DNA from: Candidatus Bathyarchaeota archaeon
GTDB taxonomy: Archaea > Thermoproteota > Bathyarchaeia > 40CM-2-53-6 > FEN-987
Direction: 5' to 3'
Assembly: GCA_003152955.1 (NCBI GenBank)
Contig: PMBQ01000184.1
Span: 1-6,474 of the forward strand
DNA: 6,474 nt
Shown piece after piece: positions 1 to 5,180 of the stretch. The notes under the pieces are model-generated. The model made no database searches. It was not told the DNA's origin and saw nothing but the letters and a program-made list of their open reading frames with translations. Within the stretch, counting starts at the first letter, position 1. Each line of letters begins with the position of its first letter. A program made the position numbers and the translations under genes.

Positions 1-232
1 TCTTAGGTGAAAGCGCTAGATCGCAAGCACCATAACAGGGGTCGCCTGAGAGGAAGACTTCGACGCCTGTCTCCTTCTCAAGTAGCTTAGCCAATTTGAA
101 GGCGTGCGGCTTCAGCCCTTCAGGCATTTGCAACAAGACGCGTTTTGAACAGTGCTTCCTGATCTCCTCAACTATTCTGTTCTCTTCAAACCGGTACAAG
201 GCTTGGCATCGCTTTAGCTGGCTAGAGGGCAC
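1..232 (-). CDS. dph2: Dph2, 2-(3-amino-3-carboxypropyl)histidine synthase, N-terminal part
   Basis: This is the first 77 codons of a gene that runs off the left edge. Dph2 is a [4Fe-4S] enzyme that cleaves S-adenosylmethionine in a non-canonical radical reaction and attaches the 3-amino-3-carboxypropyl group to the target histidine of elongation factor 2, the first step of diphthamide synthesis. Seen: a VLLQMPEGLKPHAFKLA block at residues 32-48, typical of the family N-terminus, and GDPCYGACDLA at 63-73. Cys70 of YGACD matches the first cluster cysteine of archaeal Dph2; the other two cysteines lie outside the window. The start is GTG at 232-230, because an in-frame TAA lies two codons upstream (GTT lies between) and no ATG is available. 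A GGAG lies about 12 nt before it, rather far for a ribosome binding site. The gene is 135 nt downstream of the uL16 gene on the same strand, behind the hairpins at 303-340. Confidence 0.88.
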   Translation of the reverse strand, partial: MPSSQLKRCQALYRFEENRIVEEIRKHCSKRVLLQMPEGLKPHAFKLAKLLEKETGVEVFLSGDPCYGACDLALSPK

Positions 233-302
233 AACTTAACCGTTCTCCAAAGTCAAGGCTACCAAAAGAGGCCCATCCAGTTGTGACCGGGTGGAATTCG
301 CC

Positions 303-326
303 AAAAGCCGAATACCTGGATTCGGC
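303..326 (-). terminator. hairpin followed by U4, terminator-like, between the uL16 gene and dph2
   Basis: In the minus-strand transcript a perfect 7-bp stem (GCCGAAU, 326-320, with AUUCGGC, 313-307) closes a 6-nt loop and is directly followed by UUUU (306-303). This looks like an intrinsic terminator and begins about 40 nt after the uL16 stop codon. Archaeal RNA polymerase needs mainly a U-tract and four U is short, so it may instead be a 3'-end processing or stability element, or half of the switch described at 307-340. Confidence 0.45.
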
Positions 327-340
327 CATATCTGACCGAA
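321..340 (-). promoter_or_regulatory. upstream hairpin that competes with the terminator-like stem
   Basis: In the minus-strand RNA, UUCGGUC (340-334) can pair with GGCCGAA (327-321) around a 6-nt loop, giving 7 bp with one G-U pair. The 3' arm shares GCCGAA (326-321) with the 5' arm of the next hairpin, so the two stems cannot form together. This is the geometry of an anti-terminator/terminator pair. Only the pairing is seen; the regulatory role is inferred. Confidence 0.35.
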
Positions 341-367
341 GAAGTATCGCTGGTCTAGCGCTCTAAG

Positions 368-883
368 TTATGCAACTGCAGGTTGAGCGACGAGACTTTC
401 TTTGTTGATAACGCACGCAATCGAGAGTTTCGTTGATCCGACGCGGAGAGCCTGTTTAGCCGCATCAATCGCGTTGCCATTGACGTAAATGTCCAAGATT
501 GATTGCCCGTACTTGATTCTGGCTGCTCTCCCGGACGGTTTGCCGAACGCTCTTCGCATACCTTCCTGTAACCTGTCAGCTCCTGCCGTAGCGATCATGC
601 GGTTTTCACGCAGGATAACGTGCGGATAAACGCGCAGATGAATTTTATACCCTGCTTCACCTAGCGCGTCAAACATGACTTTGTTCGCCGCGACTCGAGC
701 AGCTTCAAGTGCATTGTGTCTTATCTGCACTGGGCCTTGTGCAACCAGAGAGAATCGGTATTCGAATTTGCTCTTTGTGTCGCCCATCATGAATTTTGAA
801 ATTTTCGGAGGAGGCGTTCCATGGATGTACTTTAGCCGTGTGTAAGGTTGCCCCTTGATTTGCCTATAGTTTCTGCCCTTCAT
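368..883 (-). CDS. rpl10e: Large-subunit ribosomal protein uL16 (archaeal L10e)
   Basis: The 171-residue product is a full-length uL16 of the archaeal/eukaryotic L10e type. This protein sits near the central protuberance of the 50S subunit and its conserved loop reaches toward the peptidyl transferase centre and tRNA. Seen: a basic N-terminus with GRNYRQIKGQPYTR (3-16), the core VYPHVILRENRM (85-96), and the hallmark loop AGADRLQEGMRRAFGKPSG (100-118) followed by the RIKYGQSILDI strand (122-132). The last residues (about 163-171, SLVAQPAVA) look like a non-conserved tail. The start is ATG at 883-881, one of only two ATG starts in the window. No Shine-Dalgarno-like sequence precedes it, which fits a short leader made from the promoter-like element at 924-937. 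It lies 51 nt after the trmJ-like gene and ends in TAA. The family call is secure. Confidence 0.97.
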   Translation of the reverse strand: MKGRNYRQIKGQPYTRLKYIHGTPPPKISKFMMGDTKSKFEYRFSLVAQGPVQIRHNALEAARVAANKVMFDALGEAGYKIHLRVYPHVILRENRMIATAGADRLQEGMRRAFGKPSGRAARIKYGQSILDIYVNGNAIDAAKQALRVGSTKLSIACVINKESLVAQPAVA

Positions 884-923
884 GTCTCATCTGCTCGAGG
901 GTTCTGGCCTGAATGTTAAGAGG

Positions 924-937
924 GTTACTTAAGTTTA
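924..937 (-). promoter_or_regulatory. possible TATA-type promoter for the uL16 gene
   Basis: The minus strand reads AAACTTAAGTAACC here, an AT-rich TATA-like box that overlaps the stop codon of the trmJ-like gene. Initiation about 25 nt downstream would fall near 900-905 and give a leader of about 20 nt before the ATG at 883. This agrees with the lack of a ribosome binding site there. The match is weak and read by eye. Confidence 0.35.
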
Positions 938-1627
938 GACCAGTCTTGAAACAGCCTTTCTGAAGACACCAACGAGCAGGGATGCCTCACGCCTTGAGAT
1001 AAACGAACGCGAAATTACATTGCGGAGTGCGCGTTGTGCCAGTCTGCGTCTGTGCGATTGCATTTCACATTTTCTTGTTAGTCGGTCAAATTGGATCAGG
1101 AGTCTCTGTTTGGAGGGTTCCGAAGCAAGCTCGTCCTGTCGAGCCTTTGTTTTGTGAAAAATCTCATAGAACATGATTGAGGCCGCCGTTGCGACGTTCA
1201 GAACATTATAGTCATGACTTGCAGGTATAGTGACCATGAAATCGCACGCAGCCAATTCCTGATTGGTGAGTCCTGAGCTCTCTCTGCCAAACACAAGTGC
1301 GATAGATCCCTTTGTGCTGGAAACTCTCTCGGCAAGTTGCTTGGGAGTGATTGCTACTCGCGATACGTTCGATGAGCTTCTCGCTGCCACGGAACTTGTC
1401 CCGACTACCACATGAATATCCTTGAGTGCCTCGTCAATGGTTTGAACAATTCTTGCTGATTCGAGGATTTGGAGACCGCGCATCGCATACGCCCTCGCGT
1501 CGCCGTCAACCCTTGTTTTCGGGTTGATAATCCAAAGGTCGTTGAGATCAAAATTTTTCATTGAGCGTGCTATCGCGCCTATGTTTCCCGGCTTCTCAGG
1601 TTCGAGAAGAACGACTCTAACTCCCAT
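935..1627 (-). CDS. trmJ: TrmJ-like SPOUT tRNA 2'-O-methyltransferase (position 32)
   Basis: The 230-residue protein belongs to the SpoU/TrmH branch of SPOUT methyltransferases. These have a trefoil-knotted SAM site and act as dimers; TrmJ methylates the 2'-OH of nucleotide 32 in the tRNA anticodon loop, and the studied archaeal enzyme prefers C32. Seen: motif 1 NIGAIAR (15-21, Arg21), motif 2 ALVFGRESSGLTNQEL (110-125, Glu116), and motif 3 IPASHDYNVLNVATAASIMFYEI (134-156). A charged Arg/Lys-rich C-terminal extension (about 165-230) matches the extra dimerisation/tRNA-binding part of TrmJ. The start ATG (1627-1625) shares its A with the TAA of ksgA (TAATG), and GGAG lies 7 nt before it inside ksgA, so translation is probably coupled. 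The TrmH family is certain; the exact target nucleotide is inferred from family similarity. Confidence 0.9.
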   Translation of the reverse strand: MGVRVVLLEPEKPGNIGAIARSMKNFDLNDLWIINPKTRVDGDARAYAMRGLQILESARIVQTIDEALKDIHVVVGTSSVAARSSSNVSRVAITPKQLAERVSSTKGSIALVFGRESSGLTNQELAACDFMVTIPASHDYNVLNVATAASIMFYEIFHKTKARQDELASEPSKQRLLIQFDRLTRKCEMQSHRRRLAQRALRNVISRSFISRREASLLVGVFRKAVSRLV

Positions 1628-2460
1628 TACGATGCTCCGCCATTATCCATCAAGGCCTCTGCGATCTGATCAGACAGCGTTGCAAATTCTTGTGGAGTAA
1701 TTTCAAATATTCTCTTTTCGGGAACAGTGATTCGTTTGAATATGTGATCAGATTGATCTGGATAGCGGCGCTCTAGCTGCCTAGTTAAGACTCCCCGTAG
1801 TTTTCTTCGCCGCTGTGTGAAGAGCACACGCACCAAGTCTTCGAATAGCCCCCTGTTCTTCATGAGAGGTTCGATGGTTGGCAAGATTGTTACAAGCGCC
1901 GAGTCTACTCTGGGCTGTGGATAGAAAGCTGATCGTGATATTCGTCTGGCGAATTTCGCCTGTGCTCTGAATTGAAGCATGACTGTCAGTCTTCCATAAT
2001 CGCGTGATCCGGACGGGGCTGTTAATCTTCCGACGAATTCCTCTTGCATCAAAAGAGCTGCGAGCCTAAATTGACTGTTCAGTATCTGGAGTACTAATCG
2101 TGATGAAATGTTGTATGGGGGACTGGACACGATCTTCGCGTTATCGGGGATTTTGGTGTTCAGTATGTCTCCCTGGATCACTGAGAGGTTGCGGTAGTTG
2201 GAGAACCTGTCCTTCAGATAAGCGGCGAGTGTTCTGTCCTTCTCGACTGCGATGACGTGACCTGCCTTCTCTGCGAGAGCTGACGTAAGGAATCCTAGGC
2301 CGGGGCCAACCTCCAAGACCGTATCGTCTGCTGTCAATTCCGCAAGTTCAATCAGCTCGTCTCTAGTTTTACTGTCAATTAGGAAGTGCTGGCCGAATCG
2401 CTTGAGGGGGGGTATTCCTATGGAGTCAAGTTCACGTCGTACCCAGGCCAGATCAAACAC
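1627..2460 (-). CDS. ksgA: KsgA/Dim1 small-subunit rRNA N6,N6-dimethyladenosine transferase
   Basis: The 277-residue protein uses SAM to dimethylate two adjacent adenines in the 3'-terminal helix of 16S rRNA, a late step in small-subunit assembly. Seen: RFGQHFL (21-27) before the Rossmann fold, motif I EVGPGLGFLT (50-59), Glu73 in VEKD binding the SAM ribose, QGDIL with Asp98, motif IV SSPPYNIS (112-119), the FYPQPRVDSALV block (179-190), and a C-terminal helical domain with FTQRRRKLR (214-222). The oddity is motif IV: the family Asn (N-L/I-P-Y) is Ser113 here, giving SPPY. The start is GTG at 2460-2458; an in-frame TGA lies six codons upstream and no other start codon intervenes. The gene follows dinB by 37 nt and overlaps the trmJ-like gene by one base. 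It is normally a close partner of DUF655 in archaeal genomes. Confidence 0.95.
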   Translation of the reverse strand: MFDLAWVRRELDSIGIPPLKRFGQHFLIDSKTRDELIELAELTADDTVLEVGPGLGFLTSALAEKAGHVIAVEKDRTLAAYLKDRFSNYRNLSVIQGDILNTKIPDNAKIVSSPPYNISSRLVLQILNSQFRLAALLMQEEFVGRLTAPSGSRDYGRLTVMLQFRAQAKFARRISRSAFYPQPRVDSALVTILPTIEPLMKNRGLFEDLVRVLFTQRRRKLRGVLTRQLERRYPDQSDHIFKRITVPEKRIFEITPQEFATLSDQIAEALMDNGGAS

Positions 2461-2497
2461 TTCCGCTGCTGAAGATCATCAAGGGTTTGTTCAAGTG

Positions 2498-3595
2498 CTA
2501 GCGGAGAAATTTGGAGATATCTGTCTGTCCGCTTCGCCCTGAAAGGCCGGAGAGTTTCACTCCGACTCTGCGAACTGTTGCGGTTGATTCTGATTGTAGG
2601 AATTGTTCGAGCAAATCTTTCGAGGCTTGCGCAATGGTACTCATATCGGATGTGGGCGAATCGAGTGTTCTCGACTTGCTGTGGATACTTAGGTCGCCAA
2701 GTATGGCAAGAATGCTGACGGTTTTGCAGGTCATAGTTTTCTCAGTTAGTTTCTCTGCTGCTGAGTTTGCCAGGTCTTCAAGAAGCGGTAGGATCTCCGA
2801 AATGTTGTGAGTGTTCCTTTTCAAAGTCGCAATCCGACTTAATTGTGTTGGTTGCTCTCGTCGTTCCACTGGCTCTTCGTCCTCTCCTCGTGCCGCTCTG
2901 TACAGATAGGTTCCCAATGTGTTCCCGAAGATTTCGTGCAAAACCGAAACATCATGCGTCGCAAGTTGATCGATTGTCTTGACCTTTAACTGGTCAAGTT
3001 TCTCTTCAGTTCTCTTTCCCACGCCAGGGATCTTGTCGACCGATAATTCTCCGAGAAAGAGTCTAACGTTTTCAGGTCTAACTACCGTGAGGCCGTTCGG
3101 TTTGTTGAGGTCCGACCCGATCTTCGCAAGCAGCTTGTTTGGTGCGACACCGACAGAACAAGAAATCTTTTCTTGTTCCAAAACTTTCTGTTTTATCTCA
3201 CGTGCGATGCTTTCAGCTCGGTAGATGTCTCCATTCGTTTCAGAAGTGAAGTCCAAATAAGCTTCGTCGATTCCCACCTTTTCGAAAGTATCGCCGAAGG
3301 TTTCCAATGTTTCCATTATTCTGTCGGACACCTCTGCGTAATGCGGGCGATTGGTTGGGCGAAAGGATGCATCTGCTGTTCCAAGAAGCTTTTTTGCGCG
3401 GGCAATTGGGATTCCTGCCTTGACTCCATACTTTCTGGCTTCGTAATTGCATGTGCTGACCACACCGCTGTCATCAGTTCTCCCCGAATAGACGCAGACG
3501 ACAACTGGTTTGCCACGGAGGTTGGGATTCAGGTTCTCTTCACACTGAGCGTAGAAATAGTCAAGGTCTACGTGTAGGACTACTCTTCGGGGCAA
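2498..3595 (-). CDS. dinB: Y-family translesion DNA polymerase (DinB/Pol IV, Dpo4-like)
   Basis: The 365-residue protein is a complete Y-family polymerase that copies past damaged template bases with low fidelity. Seen: palm motif VDLDYFYAQCE (9-19), with metal ligand Asp10 and Tyr15 at the steric-gate position that excludes ribonucleotides; VCVYSGRTDDSGVVSTCNYEARKYGVKAG (33-61), containing the fingers YEAR; catalytic IDEAYLDF (109-116) with Asp110-Glu111; CSVGVAPNKLLAKIGSD (146-162); a helix-hairpin-helix thumb DKIPGVGKRTEEKL (187-200); and a little-finger domain to about 350. The C-terminus QTDISKFL (357-364) fits the PCNA-binding pattern Q-x-x-h-x-x-F-L, as expected for a clamp-tethered polymerase. 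The start is TTG at 3595-3593: an in-frame TAG lies five codons upstream with no other start between. It sits between DUF655 and ksgA with gaps of 38 and 37 nt. It is the only DNA-repair gene in the window. Confidence 0.96.
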   Translation of the reverse strand: MPRRVVLHVDLDYFYAQCEENLNPNLRGKPVVVCVYSGRTDDSGVVSTCNYEARKYGVKAGIPIARAKKLLGTADASFRPTNRPHYAEVSDRIMETLETFGDTFEKVGIDEAYLDFTSETNGDIYRAESIAREIKQKVLEQEKISCSVGVAPNKLLAKIGSDLNKPNGLTVVRPENVRLFLGELSVDKIPGVGKRTEEKLDQLKVKTIDQLATHDVSVLHEIFGNTLGTYLYRAARGEDEEPVERREQPTQLSRIATLKRNTHNISEILPLLEDLANSAAEKLTEKTMTCKTVSILAILGDLSIHSKSRTLDSPTSDMSTIAQASKDLLEQFLQSESTATVRRVGVKLSGLSGRSGQTDISKFLR

Positions 3596-3610
3596 ACTAG
3601 TAGCTCTCTT

Positions 3611-3625
3611 CTAACACATCGTTAG
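3611..3625. promoter_or_regulatory. 15-bp dyad just upstream of dinB
   Basis: CTAAC-ACATC-GTTAG is a perfect 5-bp inverted repeat with a 5-nt centre, lying in the 38-nt gap between DUF655 and dinB, 15 nt before the dinB TTG. It could be a repressor operator or a small RNA hairpin that affects translation of dinB. No family is recognised, and a dyad of this size can occur by chance. Confidence 0.22.
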
Positions 3626-3633
3626 TGAGCGGT

Positions 3634-4290
3634 TCAGAGTGCTCTTGAGAAGATGCGGTATTTTTCGCCACCGGTCAACTCATCCAAAATTCTCTTTGCG
3701 ATTACTTTGATTGGGTCTCCCATGTTCGTTCGGTCCTGAAGGTCTTTGAAGTCGGTGAAGGTTTTCTTCTCTCGAGCGTTGATTATTTGCCACATTGATT
3801 TCTTTCCTATTCCAGGGAGCAGTTCCAGTGCATGCATGCGCGGTGTGATTGCCTGAGAATTGTTGAAGAAAGCTACGAACCGTTGTTCTTGATTGCCAAT
3901 CAGTTCTTCCAGAACGGAAAGCACCTCGGCCTTTGCGTTAGCCGTCAAATCGTTGTAGCCGATCCTTCCCATGATTCGATTGATCTTCTCACGGCGGTCC
4001 TTTCCTATGTACACTCGCTCGTGAAGACTGACCGGTGCACCTGATCGTACTTCAGCTTCGAGCAGCGTAAAGTAGGTCTCGCCGATCACTTGAACTGTAG
4101 GAAGGGCTAGGTGTCTTGACTTGTCAGCTACTGGTCTCCCATATTGCAGAAAGTCTAGTACGTATGCATACTCCTCGTATAGGCGAGGCGGAACACCTGC
4201 TTCAGACGGTGTACTTGCAGAAGGCCTAAACCCCTGAGATGATGGTAACCCGATGTTTCTTTCCGCTGGGCTTCCCATATGTTCATTCAA
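3634..4290 (-). CDS. DUF655 protein (OB-like plus helix-hairpin-helix)
   Basis: This conserved archaeal family of unknown function is typically found beside rpoF and ksgA, as here. Seen in the 218 residues: a Ser/Pro-rich, probably disordered N-terminus (1-36); the family core starting YEEYAYVLDFLQYGRP (38-53); a probable OB/S1-like strand region with HERVYIGKDRREKINRI (90-106); and a helix-hairpin-helix MHALELLPGIGKKSMWQIINARE (152-174) ending in basic residues. Both parts suggest nucleic-acid binding, and the neighbourhood suggests RNA or ribosome biogenesis, but no reaction is known to me. The start is uncertain. TTG at 4290-4288 has GGAG 9 nt before it; ATG at 4278-4276 would drop four residues and lacks a well-spaced site. 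An in-frame TGA lies 13 codons upstream of the TTG. The gene follows rpoF after a 200-nt gap, unusually loose for this cluster. Confidence 0.9.
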   Translation of the reverse strand: MNEHMGSPAERNIGLPSSQGFRPSASTPSEAGVPPRLYEEYAYVLDFLQYGRPVADKSRHLALPTVQVIGETYFTLLEAEVRSGAPVSLHERVYIGKDRREKINRIMGRIGYNDLTANAKAEVLSVLEELIGNQEQRFVAFFNNSQAITPRMHALELLPGIGKKSMWQIINAREKKTFTDFKDLQDRTNMGDPIKVIAKRILDELTGGEKYRIFSRAL

Positions 4291-4418
4291 TGTATTCTTC
4301 TCCAGAATTCGTTGCGCTTTCTCTCACATTAGACGAGGCAGAATGGTGAAAGTCTATGTGCTAAGTCAATTGCCGTATCTTCGGGACTATGCCCAGAATT
4401 TTGCAAAGTCCAGCGCAT

Positions 4419-4434
4419 CCACCTATTCAGGTGG
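4419..4434. other. hairpin in the rpoF-DUF655 gap
   Basis: CCACCT-ATTC-AGGTGG is a perfect 6-bp stem with a 4-nt loop (loop GAAU in the minus-strand RNA). It lies in the 200-nt non-coding gap at 4291-4490, about 130 nt before the DUF655 start. It could be a leader structure of the DUF655 message. No tRNA or C/D-box layout is visible around it. Confidence 0.4.
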
Positions 4435-4442
4435 GCTTGCAA

Positions 4443-4459
4443 GGAAAAAAGTCTTCCTA
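4443..4459 (-). terminator. possible U-tract terminator after rpoF
   Basis: On the minus strand the sequence GGAAGACTTTTTTCC runs about 35-45 nt beyond the rpoF stop codon. The six consecutive T (4450-4445) fit archaeal intrinsic termination, which relies on U-tracts with little or no hairpin. If it works, DUF655-dinB-ksgA-trmJ would need their own promoter in the 200-nt gap. A TATA-like TATAACC at 4479-4473 lies upstream of this tract and so cannot by itself settle the matter. Confidence 0.35.
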
Positions 4460-4490
4460 TACCACGGTCTTCGGTTATAGTCGCATTTCG

Positions 4491-4832
4491 CTATTCTCGG
4501 TAGCCATTGACAAGTTTGAGAATATTCTCTAGTTCGGTAGCTCCCACGATTTTTCCTTTTACTGTGAGAATTGTCCGTAACTCTTCAGCGTATCGGGGCA
4601 TTGTGTTCACTATCTGAATTGCGTCCTTCCTTTCAAGTTGAAATTTCTCAGATAATTCCTTAACCAGCTTTTCAGCTTTTGCGGGGGGGATTCTAGAGAA
4701 CTTTGAGGCATAATCCAATGTGCGTCTCTGGAATTCCCCGAGTTCTTCTTCCTTTGCCTTCTCTAACGTTTTCTTTGCTTCAGCCGTGGTAGTGGCCTTT
4801 GAGTCCATTATTTTTCTGGGCAATTGATTCAA
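4491..4832 (-). CDS. rpoF: DNA-directed RNA polymerase subunit F (Rpb4 homologue)
   Basis: The 113-residue protein is the archaeal Rpb4 counterpart. With RpoE (Rpb7) it forms the stalk of RNA polymerase, which helps open complex formation, termination and binding of the nascent RNA. Seen: an N-terminal stretch PRKIMDSKATTTAEAKKTLEK (5-25) matching the family's tip segment, the RRTLDYASKFSRI helix (36-48), and an HRDC-like C-terminal helical part with DAIQIVNTMPRYAEELRTIL (70-89) and LENILKLVNGYR (101-112). The length is normal. The start is TTG at 4832-4830, one nucleotide after the eL21 stop (TGAGTTG). ATG at codon 9 (4808-4806) would cut the conserved tip segment, so the TTG is preferred. 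Translation is probably coupled to eL21, since no ribosome binding site is seen. It ends in TAG; the same frame then stays open for 55 codons, probably by chance. Confidence 0.94.
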   Translation of the reverse strand: MNQLPRKIMDSKATTTAEAKKTLEKAKEEELGEFQRRTLDYASKFSRIPPAKAEKLVKELSEKFQLERKDAIQIVNTMPRYAEELRTILTVKGKIVGATELENILKLVNGYRE

Positions 4833-4833
4833 C

Positions 4834-5124
4834 TCAATGTATGGGTCTCAGATGTTCCGGGCGCGCGATGATCTCTTTCGTTTGTTTTCCCATTTCGACA
4901 TGAACCACATAGGATTTGCCGCGCTTGCTGTGAACTATCCCTACTCTTCCATGGTAGCGCCTGTGTGGCATGCCCTTGTGTACCGATGGCTCGAGCAAGA
5001 TTGTAACTTTCTCCCCCTGCTGGTACGCTCTAAGGATTCTACTCAGCCCGATTTTTCCTCGCTCTCGAGGCTTCTTTCGTAGAAGTGAACGTGTCCTTGA
5101 ACGATAACCCTTTGAACGTTTCAC
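4834..5124 (-). CDS. rpl21e: Large-subunit ribosomal protein eL21 (L21e)
   Basis: The 96-residue protein is a full-length archaeal L21e, a small SH3-like beta-barrel protein of the 50S subunit with no bacterial homologue. Seen: the basic N-terminus KRSKGYRSRTRSLLRK (2-17), the central VHKGMPHRRYHGRVGIV (48-64) that is the family's best-conserved block, and the C-terminal IIARPEHLRP (85-94). The start is GTG at 5124-5122, because the upstream frame meets TAA after nine codons with no other start. GAGGT (5140-5136) lies about 11 nt before it, a loosely spaced ribosome binding site. It is the first gene of the eL21-rpoF pair and probably has its own promoter at 5168-5180. The family call is secure. 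Confidence 0.97.
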   Translation of the reverse strand: MKRSKGYRSRTRSLLRKKPRERGKIGLSRILRAYQQGEKVTILLEPSVHKGMPHRRYHGRVGIVHSKRGKSYVVHVEMGKQTKEIIARPEHLRPIH

Positions 5125-5167
5125 CGTTGGGCGCGACCTCGAATTTTGTTAGCAGACTAGGACGCGG

Positions 5168-5180
5168 GCTAATTAACCTT
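5168..5180 (-). promoter_or_regulatory. probable TATA/BRE promoter for the eL21-rpoF unit
   Basis: The minus strand reads AAGGTTAATTAGC: a purine-rich BRE-like start, then the AT-rich core TTAATTA. Initiation about 25 nt downstream would fall near 5145-5150 and leave a leader of about 20-25 nt before the GTG at 5124, long enough to include the GAGGT at 5140-5136. It lies in the 151-nt gap after SRP54, which has no gene. Confidence 0.45.

Noticed and set aside
233..367. tRNA or C/D-box RNA gene between the uL16 gene and dph2
   Set aside because: No T-arm consensus, no cloverleaf-sized set of stems and no paired RTGATGA/CTGA boxes are visible; the stems present fit the competing hairpins better.
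2461..2497. C-box-like TTGATGA in the dinB-ksgA gap on the minus strand
   Set aside because: The first base does not fit the RTGATGA consensus, no D box lies at a suitable distance, and the gap is only 37 nt.
2511..3577. Several plus- and minus-strand open frames overlapping dinB
   Set aside because: They are short, resemble no family, and overlap a complete Y-family polymerase with intact motifs, so they are shadows.
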